Shown here: in pieces, positions 33,231 through 42,207 of the stretch | Numbering within the stretch: position 1 is the stretch's first letter | How the letters are laid out: every line of letters begins with the position of its first letter | NCBI GenBank assembly: GCA_964367585.1 | Contig: CAYIYH010000011.1 | Coordinates: forward strand, 1-53,397 | Length of the DNA stretch: 53,397 nucleotides | Source: CAYJGJ01 sp964367585 | GTDB taxonomy: Bacteria > Bacillota > Clostridia > Peptostreptococcales > Anaerovoracaceae | Direction of reading: 5' to 3' | The notes under the pieces: generated by a model | Database searches by the model: none | Seen by the model: the letters and a program-made list of their open reading frames with translations, nothing else | Told to the model about the DNA's origin: nothing | Program-made: the position numbers and the translations under genes

Positions 33231-34496
33231 ATGATTGATTTAACAAATGAAATGAGTTCGTCAGCAGATAAAATGGATACTGGCTCTGCTTTTATGCACG
33301 ATAATGTAGTGAGAAAAACTGTTAGTTCGATTGCGTATGATGCCGAGGATAGTGAAGCACCTATCGTAATCAAGGTTCTTGGTATAGGTGGCGGTGGATG
33401 TAATACTATACAAAGAATGATTCAATCTGACCTAAAAGATGTTACTTTCGTTGCAATTAACACAGATAAACAAGTGTTAGACAGAAGTAATGCAGATATC
33501 AAGATTCAATTAGGTAAAGAATTGACTCGCGGAAATGGGGCAGGTTCCAATCCTCAAATTGGACAAGAGGCTGCAAAAGAAAGCGAAAAAGAAATAAGGG
33601 CACTGTTGCAAGGCACCGATATGGTATTTTTGACAGCAGGAATGGGAGGCGGAACCGGTACAGGCGCTACTCCTGTAATTGCTCAAATAGCGATTAATAT
33701 GGGTATACTTACTGTCGCAGTAGTTACTAAGCCTTTTAGTTTCGAAGGTCCGAAAAAAATGAAACGTGCAGAAACAGGAATTGAATACTTGAAGGAATGT
33801 GTAGATGTTTTATTGCTTATTCCTAATGAAAAAGTATTGCCTATGTGTGATCAAGACACTACGATGGAACAAGCCTTCTTCCTTATTGATGACATACTCA
33901 AGGACGGGGTTACTGCTATCGTAAGAGTAATTGCTGAATGTGCTGCTATGAATATTGACTTTGCCGACATTCGTACCGTTATGTATAATAAAGGACTGGC
34001 CCATATGGGTACAGGTGTTGCGTCGGGAGAGAAGAGAGGCGAAAAAGCGGTCAATATGGCTATTAATAGTCCGTTGTTAGAAACGAGTATTAATGGAGCT
34101 AAGTGTGCACTTGTATATGTCTCGAGTGGTACTGGAATAGGTATGCTCGAAATGAATGAAATCGGTGGTTTGATCAGAGAGGAAATAGACGAAAACGCAG
34201 AAATTAAATATGGCTCAAATGTTGATCCTGATATGGGAGATGAGATAATCATTACTATCATTGCGACTGATTTAACTGGTGAAGAAAATGAAAATATTTT
34301 CGAAAAAAAAGTTGAAGAAGTAGAAGATAGTAAAGTTACATATGGACTAGATGAAAAGGGGGCTGCAGATAGTACAGAAAAGGAACGTGAAGTTTCACTC
34401 GCAGACCTTCTAGACAAAATAGAATCAGGCAACCCAAAAGTCGATAAGAATACAGAAGATACAGGCTCTTTTAGAATTCCAAAATTCGACAACTAG
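33231..34496 (+). CDS. ftsZ: Cell division GTPase FtsZ
   Basis: FtsZ polymerises into the Z-ring. The 421-aa protein has an N-terminal extension of about 42 residues before the first strand, which is longer than usual. The GTPase domain contains GIGGGGCNT, AINTDKQVL, MGGGTGTGATP (the tubulin signature, about residues 137-147) and the T7 loop NIDFADIRTVM that supplies the catalytic Asp to the next subunit. The usual GAGANPEIG reads GAGSNPQIG. The disordered linker (about 365-410) ends in SFRIPKFDN, a version of the C-terminal peptide that binds FtsA, SepF or ZapA. GGAGGAG precedes the ATG. No ftsA gene is in the cluster. Confidence 0.98.
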   Translation: MIDLTNEMSSSADKMDTGSAFMHDNVVRKTVSSIAYDAEDSEAPIVIKVLGIGGGGCNTIQRMIQSDLKDVTFVAINTDKQVLDRSNADIKIQLGKELTRGNGAGSNPQIGQEAAKESEKEIRALLQGTDMVFLTAGMGGGTGTGATPVIAQIAINMGILTVAVVTKPFSFEGPKKMKRAETGIEYLKECVDVLLLIPNEKVLPMCDQDTTMEQAFFLIDDILKDGVTAIVRVIAECAAMNIDFADIRTVMYNKGLAHMGTGVASGEKRGEKAVNMAINSPLLETSINGAKCALVYVSSGTGIGMLEMNEIGGLIREEIDENAEIKYGSNVDPDMGDEIIITIIATDLTGEENENIFEKKVEEVEDSKVTYGLDEKGAADSTEKEREVSLADLLDKIESGNPKVDKNTEDTGSFRIPKFDN

Positions 34497-34517
34497 TTTC
34501 GGATATTGTATTAAATC

Positions 34518-35348
34518 ATGACAAGGGTAATTACCTCCGAAAGTAATTCTATTTTTAAACTATGCAAATCGCTGTCAAAAAAGAAGTATAGGGATAGAGA
34601 AAACAAATATATAATCGAGGGAAAAAATCTTCTCGAAGAAGCCTTTCTGAATAAGGTAAATATTGAGTGCATTATTATAAACAGTAGTGTAATCGATGAG
34701 AAGCTCGACAAGACGGATTATCTTACAAGATTTTCCAACAACTTCATTCAGTATGATGTTGTTGACAATACATATTTGATGGATAGTAAATTATTTGATC
34801 AAATATCATCAACAGAAAACTCACAAGGTATAATAGCAATCGTTGGTAAGACAACTATTGCTATTGATACTTTAGAAGCATCAATTTTTGATATAGACAA
34901 TGTATTGATTTTAGATAGATTGCAAGATCCTGGTAATGTTGGAACAATAATAAGGACTGCCGATGCGGCGGGATACAAGTGCATAATTTGTATAAAGGGA
35001 ACCGTAGATGTATATTCTCCCAAGGTTGTTAGATCGGCCGTGGGTTCTATTTTCAAAATCCCTATTGTCTATTTTAATAACGAACAAGAAGTTATAGATT
35101 TTGTAAATAAAATAGAATTTGACTTAGTAGCTACGAGCCCGTATGCACTAAAAAGTTATTATGAAGTTAATTTGGCCTGTTCTATAGCATTAATCATCGG
35201 TAATGAAGCGAATGGTGTTTCGGATTATCTGCTGACTTCTGCAAAACAAAAAATCAAGTTACCAATGAATGGCAATATAGATTCTCTTAATGCGGCTGTT
35301 TCGGCAGCCATTTTGATGTATGAGAGAATCAGAAATGAAAGCCAATAA
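34518..35348 (+). CDS. TrmH-family (SpoU) RNA 2'-O-methyltransferase
   Basis: The 276-aa protein has an N-terminal substrate-binding domain (IEGKNLLEEAF) of L30e-like type and a C-terminal SPOUT knot methylase with motif 1 LDRLQDPGNVGTIIRTADAAG, motif 2 LIIGNEANGVSD and motif 3 LPMNGNIDSLNAAVSAAILMYE. It methylates a ribose in rRNA or tRNA with SAM. Homologues next to pheS in Firmicutes are often called RlmB-like or YsgA-like; the exact target nucleotide cannot be read. It starts 21 nt after ftsZ with a weak ribosome binding site. Confidence 0.93.
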   Translation: MTRVITSESNSIFKLCKSLSKKKYRDRENKYIIEGKNLLEEAFLNKVNIECIIINSSVIDEKLDKTDYLTRFSNNFIQYDVVDNTYLMDSKLFDQISSTENSQGIIAIVGKTTIAIDTLEASIFDIDNVLILDRLQDPGNVGTIIRTADAAGYKCIICIKGTVDVYSPKVVRSAVGSIFKIPIVYFNNEQEVIDFVNKIEFDLVATSPYALKSYYEVNLACSIALIIGNEANGVSDYLLTSAKQKIKLPMNGNIDSLNAAVSAAILMYERIRNESQ

Positions 35349-35408
35349 TAATATTAATAAAAAATCAAAAGTAATAAATCAAGAATAAACAATAAAGGGG
35401 TAAAATAA

Positions 35409-36446
35409 GTGAAATCTCAACTCCAATCAATTTTAGAAGATACAAAAGCATCACTCGAAAGAGTTAACACTTCTTCGGACATAGAAAGCGTTAGGGTTAA
35501 GTATCTTGGTAAAAAAAGTCCACTAACAGAGATATTGCGTACGATGGGGCAATTATCTGCAGACGAAAGAAAAGAACTTGGTAAATATGCCAATTCTATT
35601 AGAGACGAAATAGAAAATCTAATTCTCCATAAAACTACTCAAATAAAACAAGCAGAAAAAGAAGTTAAGCTCAGAGAAGAAGTAATCGATGTTACAGAGC
35701 CATCAGTCCAAGTACCATTAGGGTCGAAACATCCAATTACTATTACAATAGATGATATATCAAAGATATTCAAATCAATGGGATATTCGATAGCCGAGGG
35801 CCCCGAGATTGAAACAGTTTTTAACAACTTTGATGCGCTTAATTCTCCTGCTAATCATCCTGCTCGAGATATGACAGACACCTTTTATATCAGCGATAAT
35901 ATATTGCTAAGAACTCAAACTTCTCCTGTTCAAATTCGAAATATTCAACAAAAATCTCCTCCGATTAAAATGATATCTCCGGGAAGATGCTTTAGATGTG
36001 ACACTCCTGACGCAACTCATTCTCCAATGTTTCATCAAATCGAAGGCCTTTTAGTCGACGAAGGTGTCACTATGGCCGATCTTAAAGGCACTCTCGACAC
36101 ATTTGCAAAGAGATTCTTTGGGTCTGATGTTCGTACTAAATTTAGGCCGCACCACTTCCCATTTACAGAACCGTCCGCGGAAATGGATATGACATGCTTT
36201 AAGTGTAATGGAGCAGGTTGTAGAGTTTGTAAAGGGAGTGGTTGGATTGAAATACTAGGTTGTGGAATGGTTCATCCAAATGTTCTTAAGGTTGGGAATA
36301 TAGACGTAGAAAAATATACAGGATTTGCTTTTGGAATGGGTGTAGAAAGAATCGCAATGCTAAAATATGAGATCGATGATATCAGGTTGATGTACGAAAA
36401 TGATATGAGATTCGTAGGACAATTCAAAGGTGCATCGCAATACTAA
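35409..36446 (+). CDS. pheS: Phenylalanine--tRNA ligase alpha subunit
   Basis: This 345-aa protein is the catalytic alpha chain of the (alpha-beta)2 enzyme. A coiled-coil tRNA-binding arm covers residues 1-85. The class II core has EGPEIETVFNNFDALNSPANHPARD (motif 1 region), LLRTQTSPVQ, PGRCFRCDTPDATHSPMFHQIEGL (motif 2), FPFTEPSAEMD and GFAFGMGVERIAML (motif 3). The GTG start has AAAGGGG 8 nt before it. The 60-nt gap upstream is too short for a T-box leader and none was seen. Confidence 0.98.
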   Translation: MKSQLQSILEDTKASLERVNTSSDIESVRVKYLGKKSPLTEILRTMGQLSADERKELGKYANSIRDEIENLILHKTTQIKQAEKEVKLREEVIDVTEPSVQVPLGSKHPITITIDDISKIFKSMGYSIAEGPEIETVFNNFDALNSPANHPARDMTDTFYISDNILLRTQTSPVQIRNIQQKSPPIKMISPGRCFRCDTPDATHSPMFHQIEGLLVDEGVTMADLKGTLDTFAKRFFGSDVRTKFRPHHFPFTEPSAEMDMTCFKCNGAGCRVCKGSGWIEILGCGMVHPNVLKVGNIDVEKYTGFAFGMGVERIAMLKYEIDDIRLMYENDMRFVGQFKGASQY

Positions 36447-36467
36447 TTAAGGGTAGGAGGAATATAC

Positions 36468-38912
36468 ATGCTAGTCTCGACAGAGTGGCTAAATGACTAT
36501 ATTAAGGTAGATGTAAATATAAATGAACTATGCGACAGAATGATTATGTCGGGTTCTAATATAGAAACATGTGAGCATATAGCCGAAAATATTACAAATG
36601 TTGTAATTGGCCAAATAATAAAAATTGAAAAACATCCTAACGCAGATAAACTTCAAATTTGTCAAATAGATGTAGGTAGAAGTGATTGCTTACAAATTGT
36701 GACAGGTGCAAAGAATGTCTCCGAGGGGGATTTTGTTCCTGTTGCGCTAGACGGAGCAACGATTGCAGGAAACAAAAATAGTAAAAACAATGGTGAATCT
36801 TCAGTCATAATTAAAACTGGTGAGCTGAGAGGTGTTCAATCAGAGGGAATGCTCTGTTCTTTTTCAGAATTAGGGTATGAGGATAAAGTAATACCTTTAG
36901 ACTCAAGAGATGGCATCTGGATTTTAGATGTGAAATCCGAAAGCATTGGAAAAAACATTACAGAGTATCTTGAATTAAACGATAATGTTATTGATTTTGA
37001 AATAACACCTAACAGGTCTGATTGCTTATCGATGATTGGTATGGCAAGAGAGGTTGCTGCTACTTTTGACTCCAAATTTGATTATCCCAGTATAGTACTC
37101 GAAGAAGAAGCAAGCGACGATGCTGCTAATTATATCGACGTCCAAATTAAGTCTGATAAGTGTAGACGATATGTGGCAAAAATTATAAAAGATGTGAAAA
37201 TTGCACCTTCTCCATGGTGGATCCAAAGAAGATTGATGCATTCGGGTATGCGTCCTATCAATAATATCGTAGACATTACTAATTACGTTATGCTTGAATA
37301 TGGAAACCCCTTGCATGCTTTTGACATAGAGAGCGTTAAGGGCAAGAAAATAATCATTGACGATGCTAACGGAGTAGATCAAATAACTACCTTGGACGCA
37401 ACAGAAAGAAATTTAGAACAAAATATGCTTCTTATAAATGATGCAGAAAAGCCTATTGCACTTGCCGGTGTAATGGGAGGACTGAATTCTGAAATTGTGG
37501 GCGACACACAAGTTGTCGTCTTAGAGTCAGCAAATTTTGATGCAGATAGTATTAGAAGAACGTCTAAGAAATTAAGCTTAAGAACAGAAGCTTCTTCTCG
37601 TTATGAAAAGGGGGTAGATCCTAATCTGTGTTTGATTGCAGCGGATAGGGTTTGTCAACTTATAGAAAAAATTGGAGCGGGTAAGGTAGTCAAGGGATGT
37701 GTTGATGTATATCCTAGCAAGTACTCTGCGCCTCAAGTTACAATCAGGACAGCTAGAGTAAACCAAATTCTTGGTACTGATTTAAATAGTAAAGAAATTG
37801 GTGATATTTTAAAGAGACTCGATATAGATATAAAAGAAGATGGCAACAATTTGTTAGCAACGCCGCCTACTGTAAGAGGCGATTTACTTGAGGAAATAGA
37901 CTATGTAGAAGAAGTTGCGAGAATTTTTGGATATGAAAATATAGAAGCTACTCTTCCAAAAGGAGACAGTGTTTCTGAACAAAATGAAATTAAGACTATC
38001 ATGCAAACATGTAAGGAGTCGCTTATTAATTTAGGAATTACAGAGATACAGACGTATTCTTTTGTAAGTCCTAAGACTTTGAGTATTGTTTCCGATGAGG
38101 AAGAACAAAAAAATCAAATAAAAGTTCTCAATCCTCTTGGCGAAGAAAACTCTGTTATGAGGACAACATTGATTTCAAATATGATGGAAACGTTGTCATT
38201 TAATTTTTCAAAGAGCATTGAGACAGTGAAGATTTTCGAAATTGGAAAAACATTTACTAATCAAGAGGTCGATAAGGATGGATTGCCGAATGAGAGTAAT
38301 ATTCTTTGTTTGGGATCTTATGGACAAGAGGAGTCATTTTTCACTATTAAGGGTATCATTATTGAAATAATGTCCTTGCTTGGAGTATCAGATTTAGATT
38401 TTGTTGCAAATAAAAATTCTAAAGCCTTCCACCCTGGCAGATGTGCAGGTGTATATGCAACATACGATGATAAGACCATTCTAATTGGAAGACTTGGCGA
38501 AATTCATCCTGATGTAACAGAAAAATTCAATCTCGATACGAGAGCTTATCTGGCAGAATTAAATCTTGATGTGATTCAAGTTGCTAGAGATAAGAAGATT
38601 CTTTTTACAAAGCTCCCAAAATATCCTGAAACAACAAGAGATATTGCGCTCCTTATCGATGAATCTACACCTGTAGGGGATATTATAAAATCAATAAAAG
38701 ATACCGATGTAGAAATATTGATAAAAGACAAAATTCAGATTTTTGATATCTACAGAGGAGATAATATCGAAAGTGGTAAAAAGAGTGTAGCCATTAGACT
38801 CACTTATAGACATGAAGAAAGAACGTTAAAGGATGAGGAAGTTGTGGAGGCGCATCAAGTACTCCTCCAAAAACTTGAAAATGAGTTAAATGCCGTATTG
38901 AGAGAAATGTAA
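36468..38912 (+). CDS. pheT: Phenylalanine--tRNA ligase beta subunit
   Basis: This 814-aa beta chain has the expected domains in order: an N-terminal EMAP/tRNA-binding OB fold (about 40-150, with KHPNADKLQICQIDVG), B3/B4 editing domain (EITPNRSDCLSMIGMAREVA, MHSGMRPINNIVDITNYVMLE), B5 domain, a pseudo-catalytic core and the C-terminal ferredoxin-like anticodon-binding domain (LPKYPETTRDIALLIDE and RLTYRHEERTLKDEEV). It edits misacylated Tyr and binds tRNA-Phe. AGGAGG precedes the ATG, 21 nt after pheS. Confidence 0.98.
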   Translation: MLVSTEWLNDYIKVDVNINELCDRMIMSGSNIETCEHIAENITNVVIGQIIKIEKHPNADKLQICQIDVGRSDCLQIVTGAKNVSEGDFVPVALDGATIAGNKNSKNNGESSVIIKTGELRGVQSEGMLCSFSELGYEDKVIPLDSRDGIWILDVKSESIGKNITEYLELNDNVIDFEITPNRSDCLSMIGMAREVAATFDSKFDYPSIVLEEEASDDAANYIDVQIKSDKCRRYVAKIIKDVKIAPSPWWIQRRLMHSGMRPINNIVDITNYVMLEYGNPLHAFDIESVKGKKIIIDDANGVDQITTLDATERNLEQNMLLINDAEKPIALAGVMGGLNSEIVGDTQVVVLESANFDADSIRRTSKKLSLRTEASSRYEKGVDPNLCLIAADRVCQLIEKIGAGKVVKGCVDVYPSKYSAPQVTIRTARVNQILGTDLNSKEIGDILKRLDIDIKEDGNNLLATPPTVRGDLLEEIDYVEEVARIFGYENIEATLPKGDSVSEQNEIKTIMQTCKESLINLGITEIQTYSFVSPKTLSIVSDEEEQKNQIKVLNPLGEENSVMRTTLISNMMETLSFNFSKSIETVKIFEIGKTFTNQEVDKDGLPNESNILCLGSYGQEESFFTIKGIIIEIMSLLGVSDLDFVANKNSKAFHPGRCAGVYATYDDKTILIGRLGEIHPDVTEKFNLDTRAYLAELNLDVIQVARDKKILFTKLPKYPETTRDIALLIDESTPVGDIIKSIKDTDVEILIKDKIQIFDIYRGDNIESGKKSVAIRLTYRHEERTLKDEEVVEAHQVLLQKLENELNAVLREM

Positions 38913-38924
38913 CGGAGTGTAATC

Positions 38925-39743
38925 ATGGAAAACAAAAAAGTAACAGTAAAAATATTTGGTGAAGTTTATACTTTTACTACTAACAAATCTGAGGACTACT
39001 TAAATAAGATTGCGGAATATGTAGACAAGCATATGTGGAAGGCGTGTACTTCTGTAAAAGACCCTAGAAATAACAAGGTTCAACTTCTTGCTGCCATAAA
39101 TATCGCTGAGGAGCATTTTGAAACGAAGGCGTCTATCAATGACTACAGAAAAAGAATAATCAGCAACGAAGAAGAAATAAATTATTATAAAGATGTAATC
39201 GAGGAAATCGATAGAGACAAAAACCGACTTAACATCGAAAATCAAGCCGCAAAGCAACTATGCATAGAAAAAGAACAGGCGATTTATGAGTTGAATAACA
39301 AATTAGAGTCGCTCGAAAGTGCCTTGTTCGATATTAAAAATCAAAATGTGAAGTTGAGTAATGAAGTTTCCAAATTGGAATATGAAAATGAAGATTTGAA
39401 GTCAAATATTGAAAGTTTGAATTCTAAAATAGAAAATTTAAATAATTCTATTGTAGAGTTAAACAGTTCCATCGAAGAGAAAACAACAACTATAGGTAAT
39501 TTAAATAAAACTAATGATGAGTTGAATGCAAGTGTCGGTGATTTGAACGCTACTATAGAGGAGCTAAAGGCAAGCATGCCGCCCGAACCTGTTACAATAT
39601 TAGACGAACTAAAAGGAAATTATAATAGCGAAAGTAGCATTGCTGAGCTTACACATGATGATACATCTGAGCCATTAATTGATTATGAGGAAGAGGGATC
39701 GCTTTTTACAATTCTTGCGGAATCCCCAGATGAGAAAGAATGA
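38925..39743 (+). CDS. zapA: ZapA-like division protein with a long coiled-coil extension
   Basis: Residues 1-75 match ZapA: KKVTVKIFGEVYTFTTNKSEDYLNKIAEYVDKHM and NNKVQLLAAINIAEEHFE, the domain that dimerises and bundles FtsZ filaments. Typical ZapA ends near 90-130 aa; this one has 272. A continuous coiled coil runs from about 75 to 215, with a late section in which near-repeats such as LNSKIENLNNSIVELNSSI recur. An acidic tail of about 55 residues follows. Its stop overlaps the mutS2 start by 4 nt (ATGA), the same neighbourhood as zapA and mutS2 in Bacillus. Confidence 0.88.
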   Translation: MENKKVTVKIFGEVYTFTTNKSEDYLNKIAEYVDKHMWKACTSVKDPRNNKVQLLAAINIAEEHFETKASINDYRKRIISNEEEINYYKDVIEEIDRDKNRLNIENQAAKQLCIEKEQAIYELNNKLESLESALFDIKNQNVKLSNEVSKLEYENEDLKSNIESLNSKIENLNNSIVELNSSIEEKTTTIGNLNKTNDELNASVGDLNATIEELKASMPPEPVTILDELKGNYNSESSIAELTHDDTSEPLIDYEEEGSLFTILAESPDEKE

Positions 39744-42145
39744 ATGAAAAGTCATTAAGAGTATTAGAATATAAAAAGATAACGTCCATGCTTGAAGATG
39801 TAGCTAATTGTAGTATGGCAAAAGAACTTGCCAGAAACTTACTGCCGCATAAAAACATGTACGATATTAGCGATGAAATAAGGTCAACATCGGAAGCTGT
39901 TGACCTTATTATCAAAAAGGGGGCATTGCCCTTAGGATCTATATACGATACGAAGAATATTGTATATTTTTCTCAAAAAGGTGGGACGCTATCCATGGCG
40001 GATTTGCTTCGTGTTTCATATAATCTTGCTGTAGCTGCACAAGTTATTTCTTTTACTAAAAACGACATTCCCAATATTCCCATTATTTCAGAAATGGTCT
40101 CGCTTCTTGTACCAATCCCTTCTTTAAGAGAGAGGATTGGTAATAGTATACTATCAGAGGATGAGATGGCCGACAGTGCATCTCCCGAGCTCCGAGACAT
40201 TAGGAGGGGCATTTCATCAAAAAATGAATCTATAAGATCAAAACTTAACAGTATAATCAATTCTCAATCTAATAAAACGTATTTGCAAGACGCAATAATT
40301 ACTATAAGGGATGGTCGATATGTAGTGCCTGTAAAGCAGGAACATAGGGCTAATGTATCGGGAATAGTACACGATAAATCACAAACAGGTGCGACAGTTT
40401 TTATTGAACCGCAGGCAATAGTTGTTTTAAACAATGAGTTGCGTGAATTGGAAATAGCAGAAAAAACAGAAATTCAACGAATCTTGGCAGAATTATCACA
40501 AATTGTAGCCGATGAAAGTATACACTTAAAAAACAACCAAGAATTACTGGTGAAACTTGATTTTATCATGGCAAAAGGGAAGTTATCACTAAGCATGGAG
40601 GCAAGTGAGCCTGTAATAAATGAGAATGCCAAAGTTGAATTATTCAATGTCAGAAATCCACTGATAGAAAAAGAAAAAGTTGTACCAATTAACATTTCTA
40701 TAGGCGGAGAGTATAAGTGTTTGATTATTACTGGGCCTAATACCGGTGGGAAGACTGTAAGCTTAAAGACACTAGGACTCATAACTATGATGGCACAGTC
40801 TGGACTTCATATTCCTGCGTCTCAAAATAGTACGGTTTCATTATTTGAAAATATCTTTGCCGATATTGGTGACGAACAGAGTATTGAGCAAAGCCTTAGT
40901 ACCTTTTCGTCGCATATGACTAATATAATTGATATAATAAATAAGTGTGATGAAAAGACGTTGGTATTGCTCGATGAACTTGGAGCGGGTACAGACCCGA
41001 CGGAGGGTGCAGCGCTTGCAATAGCCATCATCGAAGAGCTAAAAAAACGTGGAGTGACACTCGCTGCGAGTACGCACTATAACGAGATAAAAAAATATGC
41101 ACTTTCGACAAATGGTGTAATGAATGCGTCGATGGAGTTTGATATTAGGACTCTCAGTCCGACTTATAAGCTCAATATAGGAGTCGTTGGAAAGTCAAAC
41201 GCTTTTGAAATATCTAAGAAACTTGGACTATCTAATCACATCGTAAAAAGAGCAAATGAACTTATCTCAAATAAGGAGATTGAATTCGAAAGTGTGATTT
41301 CTACTATTGAAGATGATAAGAAAAGAGCAGTTGAAGAACGGGAAAGAGCAGAGATGCTCAACACATTGGCTAAAGAAGCTGCAATCAAGGCAGAAAAAGA
41401 TAAGCTTGTAACGGAAAAAATGAGACAGAGAATTCTTCAAGAGGCGAGAGAAGAAGCCAGGGGAATTATATTGGAGGCAAAAGTTGAGTCAGAAGAGATA
41501 AAAAAAGAACTCAAAGAGATCAGTAAAATTCAGAGTTTAGGAGAGCGTACCGATAAGTTTCAAAACACAAAGAGAAAAATAAACGACACAAGCAAAAAAT
41601 ATCAAGAAACATTTGAAGTTTTTGATAAAGTGATACCAGTTGATGTCTCGAAAATTAAAGTTGGAGACATGGTTAAAGTATTATCGTTTAATCAGGTAGG
41701 TGAAATCATAGGACTAGTTGATTCTAAAGGCGAAGTACAAGTGCGTGTTGGAATAATGAAGATGTCTGTGTTGCCTACTGACTTGAGTCTGCTTCCAAGC
41801 GAAGAAGCAAGAAAAGTAAAAGAAAAGTTATCGAAAAAGATGAAGTCTATGTCTTCACCTTCGAAAAATAACTCTATACATAAACAAAAGCGAATGAACA
41901 TATCTCCTTCGATTAGTATAAGGGGGCAATTGCTGGACGATTCTTTACATAAAGTTGAAAAATATTTAGACGACGCATATTTATCTGGATTGCCTGAAGT
42001 TACCATAATCCATGGTAAAGGAGAAGGTATTTTAAAAAAAGGCGTCCACGACTTACTTAAGCATCATGGACATGTCGCTTCATATAGGATTGGTGAATTC
42101 AATGAAGGAGGCGACGGCGTAACAGTTGTGAAATTTACGTCTTAG
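39740..42145 (+). CDS. mutS2: Endonuclease MutS2 / ribosome rescue factor RqcU
   Basis: This 801-aa protein has the MutS2 layout: a core helical domain, an ATPase with TGPNTGGKTVSLKTLG (Walker A, about 331-346) and LVLLDELGAGTDPTEGAALA (Walker B and signature), a long coiled coil (about 515-620), a KOW-like segment and a C-terminal Smr nuclease domain (about 728-801) with RGQLLDDSLHKVEKYL and IHGKGEGILKKGV. MutS2 was linked to suppression of recombination and, in Firmicutes, to splitting collided ribosomes. It lacks the mismatch-recognition domain of MutS. Confidence 0.97.
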   Translation: MNEKSLRVLEYKKITSMLEDVANCSMAKELARNLLPHKNMYDISDEIRSTSEAVDLIIKKGALPLGSIYDTKNIVYFSQKGGTLSMADLLRVSYNLAVAAQVISFTKNDIPNIPIISEMVSLLVPIPSLRERIGNSILSEDEMADSASPELRDIRRGISSKNESIRSKLNSIINSQSNKTYLQDAIITIRDGRYVVPVKQEHRANVSGIVHDKSQTGATVFIEPQAIVVLNNELRELEIAEKTEIQRILAELSQIVADESIHLKNNQELLVKLDFIMAKGKLSLSMEASEPVINENAKVELFNVRNPLIEKEKVVPINISIGGEYKCLIITGPNTGGKTVSLKTLGLITMMAQSGLHIPASQNSTVSLFENIFADIGDEQSIEQSLSTFSSHMTNIIDIINKCDEKTLVLLDELGAGTDPTEGAALAIAIIEELKKRGVTLAASTHYNEIKKYALSTNGVMNASMEFDIRTLSPTYKLNIGVVGKSNAFEISKKLGLSNHIVKRANELISNKEIEFESVISTIEDDKKRAVEERERAEMLNTLAKEAAIKAEKDKLVTEKMRQRILQEAREEARGIILEAKVESEEIKKELKEISKIQSLGERTDKFQNTKRKINDTSKKYQETFEVFDKVIPVDVSKIKVGDMVKVLSFNQVGEIIGLVDSKGEVQVRVGIMKMSVLPTDLSLLPSEEARKVKEKLSKKMKSMSSPSKNNSIHKQKRMNISPSISIRGQLLDDSLHKVEKYLDDAYLSGLPEVTIIHGKGEGILKKGVHDLLKHHGHVASYRIGEFNEGGDGVTVVKFTS

Positions 42146-42207
42146 ATACTTTAATATTAGATATAGTAAATAAAATGATCTAATATAGTAATGTTAGGAG
42201 AAACATA

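Noticed and set aside
33851..34492. Minus-strand open frame of 213 codons opposite ftsZ
   Set aside because: It lies entirely inside ftsZ, is Ser/Ile-rich as expected for an antisense frame of AT-rich coding DNA, and has no start signal.
35349..35408. T-box riboswitch before pheS-pheT
   Set aside because: The gap to the previous gene is only 60 nt, and no T-box sequence or terminator hairpin is visible.
42155..42185. Inverted repeat TATTAGAT / ATCTAATA before argS as a regulatory element
   Set aside because: The arms are short and AT-rich with a 15-nt loop and no T run; chance is likely in this base composition.
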